Source of the DNA: Brachynemurus nebulosus
Taxonomy: Eukaryota > Arthropoda > Insecta > Neuroptera > Myrmeleontidae
Direction of reading: 5' to 3'
Assembly (NCBI GenBank): GCA_035578155.1
Contig: JAPWDM010000005.1
Location: 40,748,365-40,812,364 of the forward strand
Length of the DNA: 64,000 nt
Under the pieces are notes generated by a model. It was not told where the DNA came from. It worked only from the letters and a program-made list of their open reading frames with translations, and did no database searches. The translations under genes and the position numbers were made by a program. Each line of letters opens with the position of its first letter. Position 1 is the stretch's first letter. Below are positions 35,945-48,543 of the stretch, piece by piece.

Positions 35945-36017
35945 TACCCTTGGTGGGACTCGAACCCACAATCCTCGGCTTAGGAGGCCGATGCCTTATC
36001 CATTAGGCCACAAGGGC
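35945..36017 (-). tRNA. tRNA-Arg(CCT)
   Basis: On the minus strand the 73-nt sequence forms a full cloverleaf: acceptor GCCCTTG/CAAGGGT with discriminator A, anticodon stem TCGGC/GCCGA with loop CTCCTAA (anticodon CCT, reading AGG), and B box GGTTCGAGTCC. CCA is not encoded, as is normal in eukaryotes. T-rich runs (TTTTT then TTTTTT) follow within about 20-30 bases on the minus strand and would terminate RNA polymerase III. It appears functional. Confidence 0.95.
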
Positions 36018-37186
36018 TACGTTTGCATTCTACTTTAGATGTGAAAACATTGGCAGTTCTAGGTAATATTCATATAATTTTTTCAGCTTAAAATTATATT
36101 TTTGCACAAAGAATTAAACAAACAAAAAAAGTGATTAAATATAAATATTTCTATAACAATAATTTTCATTTGGCTAAACAATAAAATGATTTGAAAATGT
36201 AAAAAAATTTAGAATAAATTTATTGAGGAGTGGTATTCTGTAATAATATTGGAATTTAAGTTGGTTGTTTCCAAAAAAAGAATTTATTTTGGATATTTTT
36301 CTTTGTTTCATTTTATTCAGTAGGTATGTAGATATATTATGTTTTATTTGAAGTTTCTGAATATAATAAAAAATTAATTTTTTGTTTCTAATTTATTTAG
36401 GCTTAAAGATTTAAGGTATGTTAACAACTAGTAGGTCCGCATTGTGTTAATTTGGGATTAAACCTAATATTTATATCATTTTCGTGTTATTTTGACATAA
36501 TATTTCATTTAGCTTAATAAAACTTTACTTTTTTAAGACTACATTATTTTTAACGAAACGCCTCCAAGATTTTATATATTATGAGTAGAATCTTACAGAA
36601 ATTGTGATTTTTTTCTATTTTTATATTTGTAATGCATTTAAAAAAAGAATTCATAAATTAATTAAGATGTTACATCATTTGGAAACGCCAAAATAGAAGG
36701 TTTTGTTGGAGAATTTTCTTCTCCGTAACGAATAATACTACCAATAGACCTAAAATTTTTTTAGGGTATATTGTACGTGATTTGGGAACATTTTTTTTCG
36801 AAGAGGTTCATGCTGGGCAGCATAACAATTTCCAAACTACAGCTAGAACATTAAAAACGTTTTTTCGTTAATTACATTAGCTTTACTAAGGCGGTAACCA
36901 AGATTATTAAAAAATGTTAGTTTATCGATAAATGGCACGAGTTTGAAAAAAAATTTTGAAAATCGATAAAAATGTCAACTTTTGTTTGTTTATAAAAAAT
37001 TATTTACTGAACAATTTAAGGAATCGTGTATACCACCCTAGATAATCTATCTAAGAAGCTACAGGCAAAAATTTCAACTCAGTCGGATGAAAACTGCTGG
37101 AGTTATCTTGCCCACCGTCTCGGAAAACGTTGTTTCGGGAAAAACGTACGTTAAGTTTCGTTACGTTTTCGTCTTGTGTGTTTATA
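36018..37186. other. AT-rich non-coding DNA
   Basis: Nothing supported. Confidence 0.5.
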
Positions 37187-37586
37187 GTTGTGTTCCAGCA
37201 TCGCATGTTTGACAGTCCGCAAACTGTTTGCACATGCGAAACTGTTCCAGCAAAACAAAATGTACATTTTGTACATTTTGTACAAAATGTAGAACGTTCC
37301 AGCATCATTTTTGACATGTTTTCAACTTGTTCCTAACTGTTAGAATTGTCAGCGGACTTTTGAATGGACAAATTGTCCAATTGTTTATTTAATGAATTGT
37401 AATTAGTGTTACCAAGGCACTGAAGTGAAAGTCTATAGAATGTCAGAAACGAATTTAAACCGTTCCAGCACACTGTACATCCTGTACATTACAAACAAGT
37501 TCGTTACTTGTTTGTATTTTAGCATGGTTACAAACAAATTCGTAACTTGTTTTGTACTTGTCCAAAAATAGATGCTGGAACACAAC
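37187..37586. mobile_element. Miniature TIR element, 400 bp
   Basis: The ends GTTGTGTTCCAGCATC and GATGCTGGAACACAAC are perfect inverted repeats. Both sides carry TTATA (37182-37186, 37587-37591), a possible 5-bp duplication. The interior contains four further 'gttccagca' type motifs and a self-complementary 'ttttgtacaaaa' cluster. Superfamily not assigned. Confidence 0.82.
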
Positions 37587-37591
37587 TTATA

Positions 37592-39114
37592 TCTACTTTT
37601 AGTACCATTGCCTGTGAGTTATTTATGGAAATATGTAAATATTCCATAGTTGTCAACCAAGCTGAGAGACTTCAACATACTACGCTCAGCCGCTGACAAT
37701 AGTGTTTTTGAATGTTTTCGGAAATCGTGTCCAAAACCATTTTTAAAATATTTATGCAATCATAATTCCTTCTGAAATCATTTTAGAAATGTTAATTATA
37801 ATACATCATTAATTTAAGCCAATAAAAAAAGGAATCTTTTTTGTTAAAATGATGTAACGCATTGGGGTATACCTACATACTTTATTTCCTGATTTATGCA
37901 TGTTTCGAAGTTGGTTCCAAATATATTTAGAAAATAATTTATACCCGAAACAGAGTATCAGGATCTAAATACATAAATACTAGAGTTATTTTCAGAGTTT
38001 TCTATTTTTCTTGATACTATTGTCGTTCCTTTTTTCACACAGAAACAGGGCCGTACACCTTGGCCAAAGTAACATAAATACTTTTTGCGTACTGTTTACA
38101 ACGCATTCAAAATAATAATTCAAAAATCGATTACGGTACATTATAATTATTTTTCAAAAGATAATTTTCATCCGGCATGTGTTAAATGACAACCAAAAAT
38201 TTGACAGTGACCCATTAATAATAAATTTTCAATTCTGTGAAAAAATTTTTCTGTTCGCTAAGAAAAAAGAATTAATAATAAAATTTCAACATGACAAAGA
38301 TTGAGTTACACAAAAGATTTCTAAATTATCAACTCACACAATCACATAAAAATGTTATAAAATAAAAAATAAAAACACAGCATTTGTTTAATGTGTGCTA
38401 TGTTGTGTGTTTTTATATTATTTCTCCCATGGACTTGGTGCTACTTAAACCATGAAGGTCACAGTACCTTGCAATTGCATAATTTAACTAGGTATTACAT
38501 AGAAACACACAAGAATAATATAATAGAACATAAAATACATAATATCAAACATCAAAATTATAGTTTGAATTTATTTGTACAGTGTGTTCACTGAATAATT
38601 ATTTTTGCGTATCTGCGGGAGTCTCTTGGAACTCGCATTATAATTTACTAACAAAATTTGTGCTGTTACAGACATCCAAAAAAATTTTTGCGATCCAGAA
38701 AGTAAACTAACCTGTCTGGTCAGAAGGAAATAATAAGTTCTAATAAGAAATAATTCTGGTACTTATATAGGGAATTAAGAATCCATTGTCTTTGTTGATC
38801 ATTTCCCCACTAGCATAAATGTAAGTTATCTCACTGGCAAAGGGTACGGACAGGTCCGCTCTGCGTATAATGATACTTTTGACTACTATTAATCTTCTTT
38901 GGCGCTTCCGTAACACTCTTGAGCACTCGTTGCTAAACTTTAGACGATTTTTGGATTCACCTTTTTTCGCTAAGCATATTTATTTATCAAATATATTGGC
39001 ATTTTGATTTTTTTTAACTATGAAATTTTGATTTTTTTAACTTTGAAAATTTTAATAAAATGTTGGTTGTTGTTGTTGGAGAGGTATTTTTGTTTGAAGT
39101 CTAAATAAAATCTT
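37592..39114. other. AT-rich non-coding DNA
   Basis: 'acagggccgtacacc' near 38044 may be a hAT-type end fragment. No gene. Confidence 0.45.
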
Positions 39115-39117
39115 TTA

Positions 39118-40027
39118 AGCCGGGTCTACATATAACGAACGAATGCGAACAAACGTGAGCCAACATGAACGAACATGAACAAACAAAAACAAACACAAAC
39201 GAACGCGAATGAACAATTAACGTCAATTCGTTGATGTTCGTTTACGTTTCGGCTACACAGTAATTTTTTAAATAAGTTTAATAAATTTTGAAATGAAAAA
39301 TTATTGCAGTAAGAGTTTTATGGTCTACTAATATCACCTACATTATGACACCAATTTTATCATGCGATCTTTAAAAACAAATCAAAAAGATGTTGGTAGA
39401 TGGTTTTGTTTCATAAAAGCAAAACTCGTTATAATGCCTCTAATTTACTAACTGATTTAATTTGTGAAAATTCCTAATTTTTTGGAAATTTTACAAGATC
39501 GTCACTATCAGATTTCGAAAAGTTAACTGAAATAGTTGGACCAAAAATATCTAAACAAAATATACACTTATTATCGGAAAGCAATTCCTGTTAAAGAAAG
39601 ACTTCAGTGTTATTACACATTGTGACTTCTGCTAATCAAATTTTCGCTCCAAAGGAACCCCACACGTTATTTATTTTCTGGTAATTTTGTAAAAATTATA
39701 TAAAACATTTCAAAACATCGAAATAAAATTTCAAATCTTATCAATTTTAAATTGTTAACTGAATTTATTTTAAATTGTCTTTCTTAATTTATTGTTAGAA
39801 TAATTTTTAATCGTCCACATCTGACAGACACAAACAAACACGAACGAATCTTTTTCTTTGATGTACCGACAACAAATGCAAAACATTCGTGAGTGTTCAA
39901 AACTGTTCGTTCGTGTTTGTTCGCTTTCGTGACTACGTCCACATTTGTTCGTTTATATTTGTTCGCTACCATTCGCTTACATTTGTTCGCATTCGTTCGC
40001 GTTCGTTCGTTATATGTAGACCCGGCT
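39118..40027. mobile_element. PIF/Harbinger-type element, TTA TSD
   Basis: The ends AGCCGGGTCTACATATAACG and CGTTATATGTAGACCCGGCT are perfect inverted repeats followed by clusters of 'aacgaac' or 'gttcgtt' motifs. TTA flanks both sides (39115-39117, 40028-40030), the Harbinger-type 3-bp duplication. The interior encodes a decayed HARBI1-like transposase fragment (39421-39625). Confidence 0.85.
39421..39625 (+). pseudogene. Harbinger transposase fragment (HARBI1-like N-terminal region)
   Basis: Conceptual translation shows 'GNFTRSSLSDFEKL', then 'VGPKISKQN', then in a shifted frame 'RKAIPVKERL'. This order and spacing match the segment before the DDE nuclease core of Harbinger transposases. 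There is one in-frame stop (39475-39477) and a frameshift near 39575; the catalytic domain is missing. Inactive. Confidence 0.78.
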
Positions 40028-40031
40028 TTAA

Positions 40032-40322
40032 ACACTATCCAAAGGCACCTCGATCGACGTTTTATTATCACGTGGTCGTAAGATACTCACGTTTCTCGCG
40101 TTTAGGTACACTACGGCGAGAGATTACATCAGCTGTCTCTATAATTTTAGTAGCTAAAATCTTACATGTACAAGTTATTTAGATTTATCCAGTTTGAAAT
40201 GATCTATTCATTAGTGGTGGTGAGACGAGGGAACGAAATTCTACACAAAACTGTTGCATCGAAAATTTGCATTTCAAAATAATTTTCATTTCAAAACTGA
40301 CTTTTTTGTGAATATTTTCTAT
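40032..40322. other. Short non-coding spacer
   Basis: Nothing supported. Confidence 0.4.
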
Positions 40323-40880
40323 TAAAGTACAAATCTTTGAGTTTGTACGTATTCGAAAATTTAAATAGAAATACCTACGATCAAAAATATAAATACTGAA
40401 ATTTTAATATCTTACCAGCGTTTCCACCAGTATAGTTTTATTTATGAGTATTTGTATCATTTAGTAACGTTTCATTCTGTGTAATAGATTTGTTAATTAA
40501 AACTAACATCGCTATTATATACATAATCGCTTCAGGAAGTCTCATGTTTTTTTTTTTTTTTTGTGTAAGCGTCTGCCTATCCCGTGGAAGTCAAGGATGT
40601 TTCGTATTAAAGTACATATCTTTGAGTTTATACGTATTCGAAAATTTAAATAGAAATACGAACAAAAATATAAATACTGAAATTTTAATATTTTACCAGC
40701 GTTTCCACCAATACAGTTTTATTTATGAGTATTTGTATCATTTAATAGCGTTTCGTTCTGTGTAATAGATTTGTTAATTAAAACTAACATATTATATACA
40801 TAATCGCTTGAGGAAGTTTCATGTTTTTTTTTTTTTTTTTGTTAAACCGTCTGCCTATCCCGTGGAAGTCAAGGAAAGTT
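40323..40880. repeat. Tandem duplication, ~280-bp unit, two copies
   Basis: Both copies carry, in order, 'ctttgagttt', 'accagcgtttccacca', 'aacgtttcattctgtgtaat' (or its variant), a ~17-base T-run, and 'cgtctgcctatcccgtggaa'. Copy 2 has small deletions. Confidence 0.9.
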
Positions 40881-41095
40881 TTAAGCTTGTAACGTTTTTG
40901 TTTAAAATCAAATTATAATTATGTTACAAACCCAGCTCTCTGAAAATATTAAACAAGTGGGAGTAGTACATGTACTTTTTAATGAAGATGTAGCTTTTTG
41001 TAACACGGTATAGTAATAAAGAGACAGTTGTTAGGATTTTAGCGTCGTAAGTTTAAATGATGTGACTCAAATAACCTTTTTTCCATAGGTAGATA

Positions 41096-41556
41096 TACAG
41101 AGCGTTCATAAAGTTCCGGAACAGCTGAAATTCTCAGCTAATATTGACTTTATCGGTGGAAACCCGGACAAGAGTTTCATGGGAAGAAATGAAGAACTAG
41201 AAAATGACCTCGAATTTGACCTTGAACATGACCTTGACCAAAATTTGGAGGTCAACTTTGTTTTTTTTAATGGCAACCCCTATTTTTAACCTCGGATTCG
41301 GAACGAGCGGGAAATTCTACGTTCAAAACCATATTCATACTTCATATCCCAAAGTCGTGTGAAGGTCATAAAAACGTAAAAAAAAATGATACTGGTTGGT
41401 CAAGGTCATGTTCAATGTCAAATTCAAGGTCATTTTGTAGTTCCTCATTTCTTCCCATGAAACTTTTGTCCGGGTTATTTTTCGATAAAGTCAATATTAA
41501 CTGAGCTTTTGCGGAACTTTTGCGGAGCTGTTCCGGAACTTTATGAAGGCTTTGTA
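41096..41556. mobile_element. Foldback element, ~460 bp, TA flanks
   Basis: The ends 'gcgttcataaagttccggaa' and 'ttccggaactttatgaaggc' are inverted. Inverted homology continues inward through 'atgggaagaaatgaagaact' and 'agttcctcatttcttcccat'. TA lies at both outer ends. The centre is repetitive in 'gaccttga'. The 65-codon minus frame is a shadow. Confidence 0.82.
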
Positions 41557-42473
41557 TTTTCACATAAAATGAAAAAATTAGCCTCTACAAGGGTTTTAGC
41601 GTAATTAAAACTAAAATATTAAATAATTTTAACATCTCTGTTTGAAAAATGTTTCTGTTTGAATTTGTTTATCTAACTTTCCTTTATTTTCATAGATGTG
41701 TTGATAATATTGATATATGTAGTAACAACTTGCTGTTAATCGCAACTTATTTTTTTTTTTAAAAATTATACAATTTTGTTTAAAAATATCAGGAAAATTA
41801 TGTTAGCAATAGTGTTAAACTATTCTGAGTATATGCTTTTGTAAGAAGAAACGTTGCAACTTTTAAATTTTCAACATCTGAATACTCTAATTGATGATAC
41901 TTTTTAAAAATTTGTAAGCCTTAATTTCAAATAAATTTTCTAATTGTATTCCTCAGCGTCTTCACTATAGTATTTTTCAAAATTGTGGGTATTATATTAT
42001 GTAAGGCAGGGATCATTTAGACTGAGACTTAAAATTCAAGCTAAAATTATTTAAAGTATTCAGATCGATTATAGTAATTAAACAAGAAAGTCTGTGAGTG
42101 TATCATTCGCTGGATAGGTAAACCTCCATGTCTCGGGGTTGTAAAAAGAGTCAAACGTAACCGGCTTTACGAATTTTCATCAAGTTTTGCTGAGATACTG
42201 CTGAGATCCTAGAAAAATAAACATTAAGTCAAAATAGCTCCTTAGAGCTCTGGAGCGCCAAAAAGAATCCAAAATTAACGGTAGAATTGATCTATATAAA
42301 ATTTTTTTTCAGTTCTTATGAGATTTCGGAAATTTCGGGACCCAAAACTGTCTAATTAACCAAATTTTAGTTGAATACTCTCGAGATCTGGGAAAAATTG
42401 GTGTGAATTCAAGACTTTTTCTAAGGCCCTATGGCCATAAAAAGCGTCCAGAATTAAACTGCTCTTAACACTG
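41557..42473. other. AT-rich non-coding DNA
   Basis: Nothing supported. Confidence 0.5.
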
Positions 42474-43333
42474 TTAAGGGGGGAGTTCACGCCAGAAACG
42501 GCTAATCAACTAATTTTTTTCGAATCTCGTTTTTTGTTTTTATTTCGTTCTGTGGTTCTTTGCAAACACGGTGATATATAAAACATTTTTTTTTTTTCAA
42601 GTAGAAAAATATTTATTTTTGAGCCGCTGCACAGCCAAGTTGCTGGTCCTTTGTAGATAACGGTCGCCCACTCTCGCGATTTGATCAGTAATATTTAGTT
42701 TTGGTGTGTACACGAGTTATAGTAAGCACTGAGATAATGTTCTTTTATTTGTATGCCTTTGTAGACGTTTTAATAAACAGTGAGTAAACCGCTTCTTTTG
42801 TTATTGTTTTTGTTTTTTACCGTTTCCCGAAACTTGTGTTTTTTCCGACAAGGAAAATCATATATCAAGTTCTAGAAAAGATAGAGACTTAATTTTTTTT
42901 TTATTTTGTTCATAAACATATTGCGCATAAAGTGGAGTATGCTTTTTGATTTGAACAATTGTAACTATTTTTAAACATTTTTTTTTTTTTTAATAAAAAA
43001 TTGGGTTTTATAATTTTTGGAACTTTGGGATTACAATTTTATAGTTAATTTTTAAAATTACCTGAAACCCATACTCAGCTTTATGGACAGGTCCTTTAGG
43101 AATAAAATAATGAAAAAATATTTAAAAAATATTCGTTACTTTTTGAGACATGGCGTTCCCTGTAAACGCTTAAAAACTTGTGAAAAAGGGCCCCCTTCCC
43201 CCACAGGGAAGAGTAATGAATGTTTCAAAAACAAAATTTTCTATTTGAAACCATCCCTAATGTGAAAAAAATTTCAACAAGTAAAATAATCATAAATAAT
43301 AAAGTTGCTTTTTTATTTGAACTCCTCCCTTAA
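42474..43333. mobile_element. TTAA-flanked element, ~860 bp
   Basis: TTAA (42474-42477) precedes GGGGGGAGTTCA, and TGAACTCCTCCC precedes TTAA (43330-43333). The ends are inverted, and TTAA duplication is the piggyBac-superfamily target. A matching end ('ggcgtgaactccctccttaa') recurs at about 62076-62095. No piggyBac transposase frame. Confidence 0.6.
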
Positions 43334-43404
43334 CATTGATATCCATACGGAAACATCTCGGAAGAATGAATATGGCTACTTCAGAAGCGACCGGAGCGAA
43401 ACAC

Positions 43405-44588
43405 CGTATTTGGAAAATATACCCGTATTCAGAGCTCAATGTATCTGAACTCGGGTATACATTCAATGTTTAATAAGTATAGTTCGATACTTGAAAATAT
43501 ACCCATTAAAGGCACTGAGCTCGGGTATATTTTCAAACTCAATATTTAATAAGAATAGTATGAAAAACATACCCACTTTCAATTTATTGGTAAACAAATG
43601 GTTCAATGAAGTAGTTAAGGCAAAACAGCACTGTGACGCCGCAAAAAATTGACAATTTTAGCGAATTTTTTCCGCAAATGTGAATGAATATATGAGCGTC
43701 GAATTAAAAAGACTTTAATGAGTATCCATTTGTTCATATAAATTTTTATAGAAAATGTACCCAAAGAAATTGGAAATTATACCAATGATATTGCAATGAT
43801 GGGTCATTTCAAATTAAAAGAAGAAAAAAAATTATTAAAGTACGTAATTGTAGCTATCGTTATGCATAGGTTTTTTTACATTTTTTTCATAAAATAGCAA
43901 CGGATTAAAAAAAATTTCATCATTTCATTTTGTTTTGTTTTCGGTCTAAAATTTTCACAGTATATTTTCAATATATTGTGTACTTTCGAATTAAACAAAA
44001 AAACAATTCCAATTTTTTCAATCCAAGTTACCAGACTACCTTAATTGCACCAAATATTTTTCAGCGGATTCGAATTCAAATAATATCCGTCCATATTCAT
44101 ACGCTTTTGTAAAAAACACTTTTAAATCTGTTTTATTAATCATTATTCAATTTTAAACAAATTTACGCACGTTTAACTCACACGCTAACAATTAAGAATT
44201 AAGATAAAAATTATTTCAAAAGATTGTAACGGTTTTTTTATTTGCAACAAAGTAACGCTTGTTTTAAATAATATGTGCATAGTACCTATATAAAAAGTAT
44301 CGTACTGAGGTACGCTGAAGACTGAGTATAAATTACAGATGAAATAAGTTTGAAAATATAGCTTGTTAGTAACTATATTACATTAAACTAATTTATTGTT
44401 GGGTATATATTCAAATTCTCATAGTATCTAGTATTCTTGTACTTGAAAATATACCCGATTTTGGCTCTGAAATGAGGTATATTTTAAAGAGTCATTTTGT
44501 TAGTTTCTGTTTTGTAAATTATACCCGATCCTAGATCGGTCAGTGACGTCACAAGCTCTGACTTCGGGTATATTTTCAAAATACGCAA
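43405..44588. mobile_element. Element with iterated GGGTATATTTTC motifs, 8-bp flanking repeat
   Basis: The 8-bp direct repeat CGAAACAC flanks it (43397-43404, 44589-44596). The ends carry CGTATTTGGAAAATATACCCG (left, interrupted here only by its variant bases) and the inverse on the right, offset by about 3 bases. Inside, 'gaaaatataccc' or 'gggtatattttc' occurs repeatedly near both ends. No transposase recognised. Confidence 0.68.
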
Positions 44589-44599
44589 CGAAACACTAT

Positions 44600-45187
44600 G
44601 AGGAACTGATTTTGCACAGAATTTCAGAATATTCGATTTAAAAGTAATTTGACTTGTAACTGAGATAATTTTACGAGAATCAAACCGTAGGACACAATAT
44701 AATATGTCTTTTGCTATCCAAAAATGTAATTAAAAGATTAATAAATATAGAAAGAAAAGATTTGAACTGTGTTGTAGTCAGTAAAGATACTGAGGTACAT
44801 TCGGTATATTTTCTTGACTGAAATTGAACTATGCATTTTTCTATAAACAACCCATTGTTTCTTATTTTGTTCTAAAACAAATGTAATTGTTTTGTTCGGG
44901 AAAGAGAGAGATGTCTGACAGGCAATTATTCATAATTACAAAAAAAAAAAAACGAAATAGGAAGTAAATACTGTAGCAGCAGAGTGCAACAAAAATAGAA
45001 AGAAAAAAAACTAAACATGTAATAATTTTCCTAAATAGTCCAATAACGAATCACTTAGTTTCTGGGAGATCAAAGACCGCATCAGTTAATGAACCCTTTT
45101 TTGAACGTATATGATTATTACAGTTCCACCACATATGTAATTTGTGAATTACATACGCTAGGGTACAAGATGATACAAGAACATATA
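44600..45187. other. AT-rich non-coding DNA
   Basis: Nothing supported. Confidence 0.5.
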
Positions 45188-45792
45188 TATGCACTCAAAA
45201 GTTTGGAAACAGTCATATTCTTGCAGATTATAAAATTTCATTACCAGACATTTTAATAAATTCGTTTGTTATTAAAATAAATTGGTTGGTATAACAAAAT
45301 AATGACTAACAATATTATAAAAGCTCTTACATCTTTTGTCGGTAGTCTCCCGTATTGTTTTTGATCAGTGCACATGTTTTACTACAGTCTCGCTAATGAC
45401 ACCACAGACAACTGTTCTCTCTTCTTTTAAAGTAACTGTATAGCTGGTGAAAAATCGTTCATGATTTAGCGCAGCACAACTCTGGACATTGTTAAAAGAT
45501 CAATGGAAAAATTGAACAAAGAATATTTTGATAAATTTTTAAACGGCGCGGCGGCCCAGAATTTGTGAACGTCATCAAGAAAAAAGGTGCTGGTTACTTT
45601 AAAAGGTGGTTAAGTTAGAATCTAATATTTAAGCCATAAATTTATTTTTTGTAGCAATATTAGTATAATTAAGTATGATTAAGATGTCTAAATAAAATTC
45701 ATATTTTAAACCAAATAAATGTGATTAATATCTGTCCAGTGATGATTTTACTGAATTTTCATAGTGTTTCCAAACTTTTGAACGGTCGTGTA
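45188..45792. mobile_element. Tc1-like element remnant
   Basis: The ends 'actcaaaagtttggaaacag' and 'tgtttccaaacttttgaacg' are inverted and resemble Tc1-like termini (a 'caaaagtttggaaac' core). TA occurs at both outer limits. The ~600-bp interior is far shorter than a full Tc1 element and only vaguely transposase-like. Exact ends uncertain by a few bases. Confidence 0.65.
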
Positions 45793-46300
45793 TGTAAACC
45801 TGTAAATCTTCGATGGGAAAAGCTGATTAAAAGTCAAATGTGCACTTTACGAATAGTAGCTGAAAACTGAAATCTCGTAAAAATTAAGAACCATATGCAA
45901 TATGTATTTATATTGTAATACTAACTTTTACCCGCGGCTTTCGTTTCCGTGGTATTTAAAATTATTAAATATGAAATTGTTCCTATTAACAAAGTTGGAA
46001 CAAAGTGATACTTTTTTTATCCAACTGTCGCAATATAATTACATATTTCGTTTTAAATATATTTTTCCGTGGGAATCGGATGTTTTTCCGAGGTAAAAGT
46101 AGCCTGTCTTCTCTTTTTCCTCTGTTAAAATATGCAAAGTTTGTTCATTGTTTCATTTTGAATAGGTATAGTTTTTTTTCGAGAATGAAACATTTTCACG
46201 TGGTGAAAAGTAGCCTGTGTCTTTCTATCACCATATAATATTAAATGCCGATTTGTTATTTCGAATTGGCTCCGAGATTGTCATAGAAATTTTCAGTTTG
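45793..46300 (+). repeat. Interspersed-repeat fragment ('AGTAGCCTGT' type)
   Basis: 'acccgcggctttcgtttccg', 'ccgaggtaaaagtagcctgt' and 'acgtggtgaaaagtagcctg' resemble a repeat widespread in insect genomes. Open frames in it are not coding. Confidence 0.5.
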
Positions 46301-46927
46301 CTAGTATGATCAGCATATCTACAATTTTTTTTTTTTTTTAGTAATATTTAGTACTAATTACTTAATTAAACGGCAGATTAACTTAAGTATCAAATACAAC
46401 TCAGTGTGCCTTATTACAAATCAATTAACTCCTAAAAAATATTTTACTTTTTCGTGTATATTTAGGTTATATAGCGAAGGGAAAGCTATAAAAAGTAGAA
46501 TTATTAGACCAATTTGTGCCCAAAGGTGCCAGTTATTGTAAAGACAAAAATTTTTTTGTATTACTCATGCGGAAGAAGTACTATAACTTGGCGCACACAT
46601 TTCTGTACGCAAAATAGCTGTTTGCCCACTGTACTCTTCCCACATAATTTTGCGTGCGGAAAGTAACTTTCCACATGCAAATTAACAATAAAACACGCAA
46701 AATTTAAACAAAATATGCAAAGCCGCCTCTTGATTTTTTATTTAATAAACATTTCATAATTATTTCTATAGAAACCACCAACAAAGTAATTTAAACAATA
46801 ATTAATTCAGAAAAAAAAAGACGAACACTTAAAAATATTATTTATAAAGTAATAAAAATGTCAAAAATAGTAATAATAATAGAAAAAAGTATGTCAAATT
46901 CGTAATAAAAAATAGTATGTGCAACTC
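46301..46927. other. AT-rich non-coding DNA
   Basis: Nothing supported. Confidence 0.5.
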
Positions 46928-47024
46928 GTGCGGGATTGTCGATTGCCCACTCAAGCGAATGAGCGCACTCATTACGTTCGTGCGCTCAACTTCGCTTTCG
47001 TGGGCAATCGACAATTTCCCGCAC
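46928..47024. repeat. 97-bp GC-richer hairpin
   Basis: gtgcgggattgtcgattgcc with 'cac' pairs with 'gtg' and ggcaatcgacaatttcccgc. The inner arms 'aagcgaatgagcgcac' and 'gtgcgctcaacttcgctt' extend the stem. It is probably a miniature inverted-repeat element; no duplication was identified. Confidence 0.8.
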
Positions 47025-48133
47025 TTATTACACAATATACTATTATACGTCACGTGACTTACGAGATTTGATCTTTTTTAGTCTTTTTCCAAAAACCTGT
47101 ATCTCCTCAGTTTTTTTTTTGGCTATTATTTATAAATGCTTTAATTATATATTAATTCCTGGTTAGTTACTAACCTTAACCCCTCCTTCTCAGCAGGCTT
47201 AAGAAAATAAAAACCGCACGGCAAAGTTCTTTTTTTACTGATTTTCTTTATTAATCTCGTAACTCCATTTTAAGTTGTGTAAAACAAATTTTTACCGAAA
47301 TTTCTTTGTTAATACCTTACGTTTCCTACTCGTATGGTTCTGTGACCTCCTGTATAAGCTAATGATATGTTACATCTGTGTATATTCTCTAGACAATACA
47401 GACATAATATGTATGTGTGTATTAATAATAATTATTTGCATCTATTTTGGCAATGCAATAAAAACAAATATATTTTGTTGAGTATGATCTCATCAGTAGA
47501 TACTGAATACATACCAGTACATAGAGCGAATGCCCTATCTTTTAGTTACATGTAGCATTCCGTTGTACATCTTTAGTCGTGGATTAGGGGAGATGTGTAA
47601 ACAATGAAACGTGCTTCACATTCGCTTAACAGTAATGTCGTCCCTCGTGTGAGGAGGTAATTTTAGTTGTCTTTGATAAGACTTACCCAATTGGCTGCGT
47701 TTAGCCACAGAATGTTCTTTAAAACGCTTCAATTTGCTCCATATTGTTGATTAATTTTCTGCTAGGACAGAAATCAAATAACACGCAGTTCTGTTTTACA
47801 TCAAATTTAAACTTGACTGAGATAAATTATAAAATTCTGCCATATTGTCGTTTACTCTGATGATTCTTTAATAATATGACCTATAATGCTACCCATATTG
47901 CGTAAAATATGAAAGAAATATGAAAATTTCCTATAAATAACTATTAATGAGGTTATTTTGTTTAGATATCTGCGACGACATTTTTTTTTTTTTTTTTTTT
48001 TGGTGCTTGGTTATTTTTAGTAAATTGCCTTTTTGCTCTCAAGAGCTTTAAAGAATTTTTTTCTGCCAAAAGCAGCCTTTGTGTTTACAGGTTTACTGCT
48101 TAATATAATCGACGTAAAAACTGTAATCGATGA
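47025..48133. other. AT-rich non-coding DNA
   Basis: A T24 run lies near 47979. No gene. Confidence 0.5.
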
Positions 48134-48421
48134 CAGAGGCGTAACTACTAATTTTGCGCCTTGGAGCGACTTTTACTTTAGCGCCCCCCTTTTCTCCGAA
48201 AAATAAAAGTAGCGAACAAAAAAAAAGTCGTTGTTATCGGCTTCCTGTTTTTCCAAAAATATAACCTAATGAGCAAAAAAATCCGGATTAGACTCCTTTA
48301 CTTTTCTTAATTTTTACTCACTGCATTATATTTCTTCTCCTTGTTGCGCCTCTTTTTATCATGCGTCCTGCAGCGAATGCTCCACCTGTTCCATTATAGT
48401 TACGCCTTTGATGCGCCTCTT
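48134..48421. mobile_element. hAT-type element, imperfect 8-bp TSD
   Basis: The left end is CAGAGGCGTAACTAC. The right side has GTTACGCCTTTG followed by ATGCGCCTCTT. With the end at 48421 the flanks are ATCGATGA and ATCGACGA (7 of 8). The left end resembles the 15421-15738 element. Confidence 0.62.
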
Positions 48422-48543
48422 ATCGACGAATTAATTTTGATGAAATTTAATTTTGATACGATAAGTAATTTTTCTTAATTTTGATACGGTGAATAAAAAG
48501 TTTTTGGATCGGTTTATCGCGAGTGATTAGTATAGAGGATCAG

